From Ruegeria arenilitoris (lineage in GTDB: Bacteria; Pseudomonadota; Alphaproteobacteria; Rhodobacterales; Rhodobacteraceae), in contig NZ_WQHX01000011.1 of NCBI RefSeq assembly GCF_013035425.1, positions 33,511-97,510 on the forward strand: a stretch of DNA of 64,000 nucleotides. The letters are read 5' to 3'. Positions 36,485-44,556 of the stretch are shown here, piece by piece. The first letter of the stretch is position 1, and every line of letters begins with the position of its first letter. The notes under the pieces were generated by a model. That model was given only the letters and a program-made list of their open reading frames with translations. It was not told the origin of the DNA and searched no databases. The position numbers and the translations under genes are program-made.

Positions 36485-37489
36485 ATGAGTTCTGATCGCA
36501 AAGCATATTCCGCGTCTCGACAGTTTGCTCACTCTGACGACGCTCGAGCTTGGCTGGAACTAACAATTAGTGTGGCGCTGTATTTTGGCGCAATAACAGT
36601 AGGCATCCTAACCATAGGTAAATGGTGGCTCACGGTTCCGTCGGTGTTGATTGCAGCCGCAATGGGTCTTCGTGTTTACATGATCCAGCACGACTGTTTA
36701 CACCGTTCCTTTTTTAGTTCTCGAAATTTGAATGATTTTGTTGGGACAATGCTGTCACCCATCGCAATGACGCCGTATCGCGCCACACGTTACATCCATG
36801 GTCTCCACCACACCTATGTAAGTGATCTGGAACGCCGCGATACATTCGAGATTTTCACTATGACGCTAAAGGAGTGGGACGTCGCGCCAAGATGGAAGAA
36901 GCTTCAGTACCGATTTTATCGCAGCCCAATATTGTTGGTCGTGATCGGACCGTTTTTGCTGTACGGTATACTGCGTCGCATGCCGCTCTACGGCTTCAAG
37001 ACTGGCATCGGTGACCTGATCCTTCACAACCTTATGTTAGCCGGCTACTTGCTGACCAACTGGTGGGTTGCTGGCTGGGGCGGCATCGCGGTCTGGGCCG
37101 CTGCATTTTACCTAGCTTGCGCTTTTGGCGCTTTGATCCCCTACGTCGTTCACAACTTTGAGGAAATTTTATGGGGCAGACGTCCGGAACTGACTTTCGG
37201 AACGGCCGCTCTTCAAGGAAGTGCCGTTTTGGACTGGGGTGGTTTTTTTGACCTTGTGACGATGAATATTGGCTACCACGATCTACACCACCTCAACGCC
37301 AAGATTCCGGGGTATAAATTGCGTGCAGCTCATGCGGCGTTAGAAGAACAAAAATTGCTCAACTCTCACAAAATCGGTTTTTTGCAGGGTTTATCCTGTT
37401 TCCGCTGGAAACTTTATGACGAAGAAAATGAGCGTTTGGTGCCGTTTCCATCATTCCTTACGGCTGGCCATTTTGCGTCAGCGAAATGA
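36485..37489 (+). CDS. Membrane fatty acid desaturase
   Basis: A 334-residue di-iron membrane desaturase with the three His boxes: HDCLH (69-73), HGLHH (105-109) and HDLHH near 265. Four or more membrane helices lie in between. It inserts a double bond into an acyl chain or related lipid using O2. The ATG at 36485 is preferred over one seven codons earlier; both lack a strong ribosome site. Its last four bases overlap the start of the next lipoprotein-like gene, so the two are translated together. Confidence 0.88.
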   Translation: MSSDRKAYSASRQFAHSDDARAWLELTISVALYFGAITVGILTIGKWWLTVPSVLIAAAMGLRVYMIQHDCLHRSFFSSRNLNDFVGTMLSPIAMTPYRATRYIHGLHHTYVSDLERRDTFEIFTMTLKEWDVAPRWKKLQYRFYRSPILLVVIGPFLLYGILRRMPLYGFKTGIGDLILHNLMLAGYLLTNWWVAGWGGIAVWAAAFYLACAFGALIPYVVHNFEEILWGRRPELTFGTAALQGSAVLDWGGFFDLVTMNIGYHDLHHLNAKIPGYKLRAAHAALEEQKLLNSHKIGFLQGLSCFRWKLYDEENERLVPFPSFLTAGHFASAK

Positions 37490-37906
37490 TTGCAAGACTG
37501 CTTTTGTTGCTGATCACATTGTCAGCTTCTGCATGCGGGGGAAACGGGCCCATCTTTCCCGTGCCAAGCGATTTGGATGATTGGGTAAAGGCTTCGGACA
37601 CGGTTGATCCAGATTCTGACCGGGCTCCAATTTTGACTGACCCGGTTGTGACATTTCAACTTGAGCGCGGTGATCATTTATCTGCGCTAAAGTTCAGCGA
37701 TGGCCTGGTTACTGGTCAAACTCGGCTTTTAGGATTTGATATACGGGCCGACCCTTCTTCAGTGGGTGATCATATCGTAGATGTGACACGCTTAATACGA
37801 ATTGGAGATCGGCGGGACGCTCGGGACAGGTTTCATTCTGGTCATCTGGGTTATCGGCGACATTATTCTGGGCCTCGCAACCCTTCTGACGCGACCACGA
37901 AAGTGA
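37486..37906 (+). pseudogene. Lipoprotein-like gene with probable +1 frameshift near its 3' end
   Basis: The frame starting at 37486 (ATGA overlap with the desaturase) begins with a lipoprotein signal, MIARLLLLLITLSASACGG, and continues as a soluble polar domain to about 37800. After that the same frame yields low-quality sequence and runs through a terminator to 37950. The +1 frame instead gives a strong membrane segment, GFILVIWVIGDIILGLATLL then TRPRK and a stop at 37904-37906, just before that terminator. I read this as one gene broken by a frameshift between about 37760 and 37802, or a lipoprotein gene followed by a separate micro-ORF. The family is not recognised. Confidence 0.5.
37802..37906 (+). 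CDS. 34-codon membrane-segment ORF (possible separate small protein)
   Basis: Read in the +1 frame from TTG at 37802: MEIGGTLGTG, a single 20-residue hydrophobic helix with an internal Asp, and the basic end LLTRPRK. Third codon positions are mostly G or C, as in real genes nearby, whereas the overlapping frame lacks this. Stops (TAG, TGA, TAA) lie just upstream in this frame and no clear ribosome site is seen, so it is either a small membrane protein or the shifted tail of the 37486 gene. Confidence 0.35.
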   Translation: MEIGGTLGTGFILVIWVIGDIILGLATLLTRPRK

Positions 37907-37912
37907 ATGATC

Positions 37913-37938
37913 GAGGGCGGCGTTCATTTGCCGCCCTC
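37913..37938 (+). terminator. Rho-independent-like terminator hairpin
   Basis: A perfect 9-bp stem GAGGGCGGC/GCCGCCCTC (37913-37921 with 37930-37938) with loop GTTCATTT starts 7 nt after the stop at 37906. The T run is weak (CTATTTGAC). Its place supports 37906 as the true end of coding upstream. Confidence 0.75.
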
Positions 37939-37998
37939 AGCCCTATTTGACTTGGCAGTGTCGCCCTTTTCCGCGCGCAAGCGCTCAATGGTATCAAA

Positions 37999-38818
37999 AG
38001 GTGCTGTCAGACGACTTCCAACTCGTCTCTGTTAGGCCAGTGACACTGTCCTTTATCCCGCGCCAAGTTCGCGCCACTCGGCAAGAACGACGGTGCGTGT
38101 TACCGTGAAGGTATCTCTGCTCGTGAGAGATCGTTCCTGATTGAAATGGTTGTAGACGGAGGAGTGAACGGCGGCGAATTTCTGTAAACTTCGCATACGC
38201 CTGAAACGTTGCATAGCGCGCTCTCTTCGTCGGAATGGCAGGTGTGAGTTCTCAACGCGGTTGTTCCGCCACCTGCCCGTCGTTCGTTTGTCCAGCGCAC
38301 CCAATTCTCTGAGCGCTGCTTTGTAGGACGCGAAGCGGTCCGTCACAATCTCTTCCGCTTTGCCGTGCCGCTTCATCAGTTTCTTGAGGAATTTCAATGC
38401 TGCGGCTTTGTTTGGGCGTTTGGTGACGACTGCTTCGAGCACCTCTCCTTCGTGATCGACGGCGCGCCAGAGGTAATGTCGCTTCCCATTCACCTTCACA
38501 AAAACCTCATCCACATGCCACTTCCATTTCGAGAATGCACGAAGTTGCTGGACGCGTTTTCTTCGGATCTCAGAAGCAAACATTGGGCCGAATCTGTTCC
38601 ACCAATAGCGGACAGTTTCGTGGCTCACATCGATGCCTCGTTCATGCAGCAGATCTTCGACATTCCGAAGCGAGAGCGGAAACCGAATATACAGCACCAC
38701 CGCCAGGCGGATGATCTCAGGGCTGGTTTTAAAGTATTTGAATGAGGCTGGTTTGGACATGTCCGAAGGCTATGCAACCGCCCCGCCCCGCTCAAGCAAT
38801 GTTCTACTGACAAGACCC
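37999..38818 (-). mobile_element. IS6-family insertion sequence, about 820 bp
   Basis: The element contains one intact transposase gene on the minus strand. The right end reads, inward, GGGTCTTGTCAGTAGAAC and the left end AGGTGCTGTCAGACGACT, matching at 10 of the first 12 positions. The right boundary at 38818 is also where similarity to the relic at 40790-40928 stops. The flanking 8-mers (GTATCAAA left, ACAGATGT right) differ, so no target duplication is visible; that fits replicative movement with later recombination or deletion. It marks the border between the compact left part and the accessory right part of the window. Confidence 0.75.
38053..38760 (-). CDS. IS6-family transposase (DDE)
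   Basis: A 235-residue transposase of normal IS6 length. An N-terminal helix-turn-helix (LSLRNVEDLLHERGIDVSHE near residue 29) precedes the DDE catalytic core: Asp in WHVDEVFVKVNGKRHYLWRA near 82, Asp in IVTDRFASYKAAL near 140 and Glu in RVENSHLPFRRRERAM near 174. No frameshift or internal stop is seen, so it may still be active. The typical IS6 ending LAEWRELGAG is close to the stop. Confidence 0.93.
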   Translation of the reverse strand: MSKPASFKYFKTSPEIIRLAVVLYIRFPLSLRNVEDLLHERGIDVSHETVRYWWNRFGPMFASEIRRKRVQQLRAFSKWKWHVDEVFVKVNGKRHYLWRAVDHEGEVLEAVVTKRPNKAAALKFLKKLMKRHGKAEEIVTDRFASYKAALRELGALDKRTTGRWRNNRVENSHLPFRRRERAMQRFRRMRSLQKFAAVHSSVYNHFNQERSLTSRDTFTVTRTVVLAEWRELGAG

Positions 38819-38870
38819 ACAGATGTCACATTCGGAAATCTAACTACCAGAGTTCACGGGTGCAGGAGTT

Positions 38871-39602
38871 TTGATCACAGGCGCATCGACCGGGATTGGG
38901 GCCGGTTTGGCACGCGCATTTGCCACCCAAGGGGCGGAAGTCGGTTTGCATTACAATTCATCTAAACAGGCCGCGGAAACTCTGGCAGCAGAAATCAGAA
39001 AAACAGGTGGGGTCGCCGAACTTTTCCGTGCGGACGCTTCCAATTCTGAAGAGCTTAGGGTCGCCGTCGAAGATGCTGCGGTTCGATTGGGCGGGTTGCG
39101 TGGCTTGATTAATAACGCAGGAGAGGTGGTGCGCCGAGTCTCGTACGAAGAGTTTACCGAAAAAGACTATAATGAGATCACGGATCTGAATGCGCGGTCG
39201 ATCCTTGTTGCATCCAAAGCTGCGCTTCCGCACTTAAAGAAGGAAGGTGGCTTCGTGATCAACACGACGTCTATCACCGTACGCAACGGAGCCAGCAACG
39301 GCGCGGTGCTCTACCGGTCTTCTAAATCCTTTGTATCGAATGTGACACGCGGCATGGCGAAAGAGTGGATCAAGTACGGCATTCGAGTGAATGCCGTGGC
39401 ACCGTGTGTGATCACCACACCGTTTCATGAGCGGTATTCGACGCAAGAACAACTGGACGCGATGCTTTCCACGGTGCCACATGGGCGACTTGGCGTCGCT
39501 GTCGATTGCGTCGGTGCATACTTGTTCCTCGCCTCTGACACGCTTGCAGGTTACATCATAGGACAAACCATCGAGGTCAACGGCGGCCAGCTAATGCCGT
39601 AG
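38871..39602 (+). CDS. SDR-family dehydrogenase, start apparently lost next to the IS
   Basis: A short-chain dehydrogenase with cofactor loop LITGASTGIGAGLARAF, NNAG near residue 83, Ser in INTTSITVRNGAS and catalytic YRSSK near 150, ending GQTIEVNGGQL. NAD(P)-linked oxidation of a sugar or sugar acid is likely. The only in-frame start is TTG at 38871, with GGAG just 2 nt before it. The frame continues upstream as LPEFTGAGV, the normal SDR N-terminus, to a TAA at 38841, with no ATG, GTG or TTG. The IS end at 38818 is 23 bp further up, so its insertion probably removed the start. It may be expressed poorly or be dead. The next gene follows after 31 nt. Confidence 0.75.
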   Translation: MITGASTGIGAGLARAFATQGAEVGLHYNSSKQAAETLAAEIRKTGGVAELFRADASNSEELRVAVEDAAVRLGGLRGLINNAGEVVRRVSYEEFTEKDYNEITDLNARSILVASKAALPHLKKEGGFVINTTSITVRNGASNGAVLYRSSKSFVSNVTRGMAKEWIKYGIRVNAVAPCVITTPFHERYSTQEQLDAMLSTVPHGRLGVAVDCVGAYLFLASDTLAGYIIGQTIEVNGGQLMP

Positions 39603-39633
39603 ACAGCGAGCCCAACGGCATAAACAATACCGA

Positions 39634-40644
39634 ATGGACGGAATGACGAAGATGGAAAAACGACAGGTCGGACGTACAAAGTTGATGATTGACGTGCTCG
39701 GGCTCGGCGGCGCTCCGCTCGGGGGTAACTTCGCGGACTTGGGCTATGAACAAGCCGCCGAACTAATTCAAGCCTCCAGAAAAGCGGGCCTCAACTTTTT
39801 CGACACAGCTCCTTGGTATGGGTTTGGTAGGTCCGAAAGGGTGATGGGCGACGTGCTGCGCGGCACCGATTACGTTCTTTCCGACAAAGTAGGTCGGCTG
39901 CTGCATCCTGGGGCCGTCGAAAATCCGATGGACTACGGGATGATTGATCCGCTGCCCTTCCATGTCGTCTATGATTATAGCTACGATGGCATCATGCGCG
40001 CTTATGAGGACAACCTGCAACGGCTGGGGCTCGATCGCATAGATATTCTCCTAGCTCATGATATCGGCACATTCCAACACGGAAAGGAAAACGTCCAGCA
40101 TTTCCAAGACCTTTCCGAAAGCGGGTATCGCGCAATGGATGAGTTGCGCAAATCCGGCAATGTCAAAGCGATTGGCCTAGGCGTCAATGAAAACAAGGTC
40201 TGCATGGAAGCACTAGGTGTTGGTGACTGGGACGTGTTTCTTTTGGCGGGTCGTTACACACTTCTGGAACAAACGCCTTTGGATACGCTTTTCCCGGCCT
40301 GCGCGGCGGCGGGCACTTCGATCATTTGTGGCGGTCCTTTCAACTCGGGAATTCTTGTCGGCCGGGAAATGTGGAACTACGCCAAAGCTCCAGCCGAAAT
40401 CGTGGAAAAGGCGCGAGCGCTCAGCGCAGAAGCAGAAGCATTTTCGATCCCGCTGCCGGCGGCTGCGCTGCAATTCCCCCTTGGCCATGAAATTATTTCC
40501 TCCGTTATTCCAGGGCCAAGGAACAAGGTGGAGCTAGAACAGATTGTTACGTGGTTCAAAACTCCGATCCCCAGCGAATTCTGGACCTCTCTGAAATCGA
40601 AGAGGCTTTTAGAGGAAACTGCACCAGTACCATCGCAAGCATGA
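39634..40644 (+). CDS. Aldo/keto reductase (L-fucose/D-threo-aldose dehydrogenase-like)
   Basis: A 336-residue aldo/keto reductase TIM barrel. LGLGGAPLGGNFADLG near residue 24, FFDTAPWYGFGRSERVMGDV with catalytic Asp and Tyr near 55, the Lys of YVLSDKVGRLL near 85, and DRIDILLAHDIG near 133 resemble aldose 1-dehydrogenases acting on L-fucose, L-galactose or D-arabinose. It would oxidise a free sugar to the lactone. Starts at ATG 39643 or 39652 are possible too. With the SDR and the IlvD/Edd dehydratase downstream it suggests a non-phosphorylating sugar-acid pathway. Confidence 0.85.
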   Translation: MDGMTKMEKRQVGRTKLMIDVLGLGGAPLGGNFADLGYEQAAELIQASRKAGLNFFDTAPWYGFGRSERVMGDVLRGTDYVLSDKVGRLLHPGAVENPMDYGMIDPLPFHVVYDYSYDGIMRAYEDNLQRLGLDRIDILLAHDIGTFQHGKENVQHFQDLSESGYRAMDELRKSGNVKAIGLGVNENKVCMEALGVGDWDVFLLAGRYTLLEQTPLDTLFPACAAAGTSIICGGPFNSGILVGREMWNYAKAPAEIVEKARALSAEAEAFSIPLPAAALQFPLGHEIISSVIPGPRNKVELEQIVTWFKTPIPSEFWTSLKSKRLLEETAPVPSQA

Positions 40645-40789
40645 CCGCTTCAGCGGTTGCCTAGTGTACGCGTTTTAGTCAACCGTCGTTTACAGCTCAT
40701 AGGCTGTGCATCACGATCCCTCGCCAATGACGCCTTCGAGGAACTCGGCAATCCGACCTTATACGGACATGCTCACCGCGTCGCTACCT

Positions 40790-40928
40790 AAACCGGATAT
40801 AAAGCATCTCGGCCAGGCAGATGATCTCCGGACTGGTTTTGAAATACTTGAAAGAGGCAGGTTTGGTCATGGGCAGAGGCTACGCAACCACCCTGCCCGC
40901 CTCAAGACAAGTTCTTCTGACATGACCC
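40790..40928 (-). mobile_element. Relic of an IS6-family element (transposase 5' end plus terminal repeat)
   Basis: This 139-bp stretch aligns over its full length with 38679-38818 of the intact element, i.e. the first part of the transposase gene and the right end. It shares blocks such as CAGATGATCTC, ACTGGTTTTGAAATACTTGA and the end TTCTGACATGACCC, but with many substitutions, so it comes from a related, older copy rather than a recent duplication. The rest of that copy is missing. Together with the intact IS it brackets the SDR and aldo/keto reductase genes. Confidence 0.85.
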
Positions 40929-40979
40929 TCGACACCCTGTGTTTATTTCTGCAAGGTTTCGCGAAATAGAGGTGCACTG

Positions 40980-42713
40980 ATGACCAAAAAGACAACCAAA
41001 GATCTGCGCTCGGCGCGGTGGTTTGCGCCGGATGACTTGCGTTCGATGGGACATCGCTCCCGTGCCCGCCAGATGGGTTTGTGTGATGAAGACTGGGAGG
41101 GCAAACCGGTTATCGCGATACTGAATACCTGGTCCGACCTATCCCCGTGTCACCACCACTTACGCGACCGGGCCGAATGGGTGAAACGTGGTGTTTTGCA
41201 GGCTGGCGGGATGCCGGTAGAGTTGCCGGTCATGGACTTTGCTGAGCAATTTTTGAAACCGACATCAATGCTTTACCGAAATCTGGGCGCGATGGAGGTG
41301 GAAGAAGCGTTAAGGTCGCATCCGGTGGATGGGGCTGTCTTGATGGGGGGCTGTGACAAATCCACACCGGCCTTGGTCATGGGGGCAGTCGCCATGGGGC
41401 TCCCTTTCATTTTCCTGCCAGCGGGCGCCATGCTGCGCGGCAATTATGCCGGGGAGAAGTTAGGGTCAGGCACCGACACTTGGAAGTATTGGGACGAACG
41501 GCGCGTAGGCAACATTTCAAAGGAAGATTGGCATGGAATAGAAAGTGGCATCGCACGAAGTTACGGCACCTGTATGACGATGGGAACCGCCGCCACCATG
41601 ATGTCAATCGCCGATGGCTGGGGACTGACATTGCCCGGCGCTTCCTCCATCCCTGCGCCTGATGCTGGCCATAAACGCATGGCTGCTGCCTGTGGTCGTC
41701 GGATCGTCGACATGGTGTGGGAGGATCTGACCCCTGACAAAATCATGACACCTGCCAGCACCCGAAACGCGGTGATGGTGGCAATGGCCACAGGGTGTTC
41801 AACCAATGCAATCATCCACCTGATCGCAATGGCGCGGCGTGCAGGCGTGCCGCTGACGTTGGAAGATTTGGACGAGGTCGGGCGTTCGACCCCAGTCATC
41901 GCCAATATCCGTCCTTCAGGGTCCGATTACTTGATGGAAGATTTCTTCTATGCGGGTGGTTTGCAGGCGTTGATGCGCGAACTGAGTGAGAAGCTGGATT
42001 TATCCGTGATAACCGTTACTGGAAAAACTCTGGGGGAAGGCATTAAAGGCGCTCGCACCTATCATCCCGATGTTATTCGCCCCCTGTCCAATCCTGTTTA
42101 TCATGAGGGTTCGCTGGCGGTGCTTAAGGGAAACCTAGCCCCGGACGGCGCAGTTATTAAACCTGCCGCGATGGATCCGAAATTCATGACCCATTCCGGC
42201 CCGGCGATAGTTGCAGACAGCTATCCCGAGCTGAAGTCAATCATAGAAGACCCGGACTATCCAATGTCGCCGGATCATGTATTGATCCTGCGCAACGCTG
42301 GACCGCAAGGTGGTCCTGGAATGCCGGAATGGGGCATGATTCCGATGCCGCAAGCCCTGCTGAATCAGGGTCATCGCGACATGGTCCGCCTATCGGACGC
42401 TCGCATGTCTGGCACATCCTTTGGAGCGTGCATCCTCCACGTAGCACCAGAAGCGTTTGTTGGCGGCCCGCTGGCGCTCGTCGAATCTGGTGACATCATA
42501 GAGTTGGATGTGCCGAATCGCTCGTTGAACATGAAAGTTCCCGACGACGAGCTCGACCGCCGCCGCGCCGCTTGGACACCGCACGAACCTCGATATGAAC
42601 GTGGATACGGCTGGTTGTTTTCGCGACACATTGAACAGGCGGACAAAGGATGTGACTTCGACTTCCTCAGGCGCAATTTCGGAGGGCCGGTGCCGGAACC
42701 GGACATATTCTAG
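40980..42713 (+). CDS. IlvD/Edd-family dehydratase (sugar-acid dehydratase type)
   Basis: A 577-residue dehydratase with the Fe-S cluster Cys residues in LMGGCDKSTPALVMG near 122 and the region RSYGTCMTMGTAATM near 195. GCSTNAIIHLIAMARRAG near 277 and RLSDARMSGTSFGACILHV near 475 complete the family pattern. The N-terminus (LRSARWFAPDDLRSMGHRSR) resembles L-arabonate/D-xylonate-type enzymes more than branched-chain amino acid IlvD. It would turn an aldonic acid into its 2-keto-3-deoxy form. The start has GAGG upstream, and the IS relic lies 51 bp before it. Confidence 0.88.
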   Translation: MTKKTTKDLRSARWFAPDDLRSMGHRSRARQMGLCDEDWEGKPVIAILNTWSDLSPCHHHLRDRAEWVKRGVLQAGGMPVELPVMDFAEQFLKPTSMLYRNLGAMEVEEALRSHPVDGAVLMGGCDKSTPALVMGAVAMGLPFIFLPAGAMLRGNYAGEKLGSGTDTWKYWDERRVGNISKEDWHGIESGIARSYGTCMTMGTAATMMSIADGWGLTLPGASSIPAPDAGHKRMAAACGRRIVDMVWEDLTPDKIMTPASTRNAVMVAMATGCSTNAIIHLIAMARRAGVPLTLEDLDEVGRSTPVIANIRPSGSDYLMEDFFYAGGLQALMRELSEKLDLSVITVTGKTLGEGIKGARTYHPDVIRPLSNPVYHEGSLAVLKGNLAPDGAVIKPAAMDPKFMTHSGPAIVADSYPELKSIIEDPDYPMSPDHVLILRNAGPQGGPGMPEWGMIPMPQALLNQGHRDMVRLSDARMSGTSFGACILHVAPEAFVGGPLALVESGDIIELDVPNRSLNMKVPDDELDRRRAAWTPHEPRYERGYGWLFSRHIEQADKGCDFDFLRRNFGGPVPEPDIF

Positions 42714-43458
42714 TTCGCGCACTCTGTGGCGTCTTGGCTGGTTCGCCTCGATTTCCAGCAGCATCAAAGGACGCGCAATGCGATCGGAAAGACCTTGAAC
42801 TATTTTTTTTTCTGGCTGGGACGAAACCAAAGTCACGGGGCTTCGAAAAACCAAGCGCAATGAAAAGTTTGTCGGCATAGCTGGCGTCGGGACATGACAC
42901 CGAACGACCGCTTTCCGACCATCCTGTCCAATACTGCGCTTGAGACGGACGTCCTAGTTGGGCTCAACGCGGTCATCTGAGCACTTTTGCCGTTTTACGG
43001 ATCCGTCATGTCCATTTTGTCAGACCTCTTATTCTCGGATTGGCACTTTTAACTGAAAAAACTGGAATCCGCTTTGGGCTCAAGGCCGCCGTTCGCTGCA
43101 GCTTGCATGAACGTCTGCTCTCGGCAGATCAGCCGTTGGCCGATCTTCTTTCCAGCGACCGCAATGCGGACTTTCCAGACTTTCGATCAAATTTCTTCCA
43201 TTAATAGTTCCGGCCTGCAGTCGCTGATCGTTCGACCCGAACATTGTGTTGCAGCTTTAAGATACCGGACTTTATACCGGAACACGCACAACTGCATAAC
43301 CATCAAACAATTACCAAGAAACTTAAGTATTTGCTGTCACCCATCGCCGGGCAAGGAGGCCGCTGGACATCTTTGCGTTGACAATTGAAGTAACGCACTT
43401 TGTTCTTTGTATGAGGAAACACGGCTCAAAAATACTGGAAGGTGTTGAGGGTTTAGGA
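42714..43458. repeat. Gene-free 745 bp with two degenerate copies of the dispersed hairpin repeat
   Basis: I see no gene here. Copies or pieces of the dispersed repeat lie at 42901-42982 (CGAACGACCGCTTTCCGACC, then GGGCTCAACGCGGTCATC) and 43069-43175 (CTTTGGGCTCAAGGCCGCC, GTTCGCTGCAGC, AACGTCTGCTC, CGACCGCAATGCGGAC). The first copy's second half matches 56987-57018 at 29 of 32 bases. The promoter of the next gene must be in the last 250 bp. Confidence 0.75.
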
Positions 43459-44556
43459 ATGTCCACTTCAAGACGATTGAACGCTCTTTCAGGTGTTAGA
43501 AATCTCTTGGTCAATTGTGCCGAAGCGAAAGCAGGAGATCGTCTGTTGATAGCCTTTGAGCATGAAGACTTCGGCTATTTTGATCTCGATATCCGTCACG
43601 ACATAGCGGCTGGCGCGCGCGCGATGGGCCTCGACGTTTCGATGATAGATGTTGGTTTCAATGCTGTTCAATGCGACTTGCCGCAAGATCTGAAGACTCA
43701 CTTCTCGCTCTTCGATGTGGTGCTTTTCCTGTCACGGCTGGGTGACCAATTGCGCTTCTCCGAAATGCCGCCGGGCCCGAAATTTGTCGTGTGTTTTGCG
43801 CTCAACAGCCAACTGTTGAACTCGTCCTTCGGGTTTGCGGACTACCGTGCATTTTGTCGGGCAAAGGACGCAGTGGACGATTGTATTCTGAAGTCGCGAA
43901 CTATTGGCCTGACGTGCCGGGCCGGCACCCATGTGACGGGTAGTGTCCCGCAAGGGACGACCGAAGCAAAGGACACGACCTCGATGCGGTTCCCGATGTC
44001 CGTCTTTTCTCCTGTTTCAGCGGATTTGTTTTCCGGACGTGTCGCACTGGGCGGCTTTCTGACAGGTACCGGATCCGCCTATTATGATCGCTACACGGTA
44101 GAGTTTGAGGGGCCCGTATTCGCAATTCTCGAGGCTGGTCAGTTAACTGGATTTGAAGGCGGCAGGGCAGATGTTGCAGCTGCCAACGAACACTATGATC
44201 AGGTATCGTCCAGTCTGGGCGTCGATCGCAATTTCGTACATTCCTGGCACGCCGGCATCCATCCCGGATGTGGTTTTCCGTGGGACATCCGGGAGAACTT
44301 CGAACGTTGGGGCGGCTCAGCTTTCGGCAATCCACGGGTTTTGCATTTTCACACCTGCGGTGCTTACGCGCCAGGGGAGATTTCGTGGAACATTTTTGAT
44401 CCGACAATCGAGATTGATGGCTTGCGCGTTTGGGAGGACGGGACGTTTCACCTTGACCGGCTGGAAGGCGGACCAGACATTCTGGCGGAGTACCCCTGCG
44501 CGGCAGAGATTTTTGCCAATCCGGACCGCAACGTCGGATTGATGGATATCGGTTAG
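43459..44556 (+). CDS. M29 aminopeptidase/NicX-like metalloprotein
   Basis: A 365-residue protein that resembles the aminopeptidase T (M29) / 2,5-dihydroxypyridine 5,6-dioxygenase (NicX) group. It has a Rossmann-like first half (KAGDRLLIAFEHEDFGYFDL) and a possible metal-binding second half with SWHAGIHPGCGFPW near 263, VLHFHTCGAYAPGEISWNIF near 297 and DGLRVWEDG. Relatives either cleave peptides or open hydroxylated pyridine rings with Fe(II) and O2; I cannot choose from sequence, but the neighbouring oxygenase and amidohydrolase genes favour ring cleavage. The ATG at 43459 has GAGG 8 nt upstream. It converges with the creatininase-family gene, overlapping by 4 nt. Confidence 0.55.
   Translation: MSTSRRLNALSGVRNLLVNCAEAKAGDRLLIAFEHEDFGYFDLDIRHDIAAGARAMGLDVSMIDVGFNAVQCDLPQDLKTHFSLFDVVLFLSRLGDQLRFSEMPPGPKFVVCFALNSQLLNSSFGFADYRAFCRAKDAVDDCILKSRTIGLTCRAGTHVTGSVPQGTTEAKDTTSMRFPMSVFSPVSADLFSGRVALGGFLTGTGSAYYDRYTVEFEGPVFAILEAGQLTGFEGGRADVAAANEHYDQVSSSLGVDRNFVHSWHAGIHPGCGFPWDIRENFERWGGSAFGNPRVLHFHTCGAYAPGEISWNIFDPTIEIDGLRVWEDGTFHLDRLEGGPDILAEYPCAAEIFANPDRNVGLMDIG

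Noticed and set aside
37907..37950. Last codons of the 37486 frame as a real C-terminus
   Set aside because: They run through the terminator stem, and the coding signal has already moved to the +1 frame, which stops at 37906.
38819..38870. GTG at 38860 as start of the SDR
   Set aside because: It is not in the SDR reading frame.
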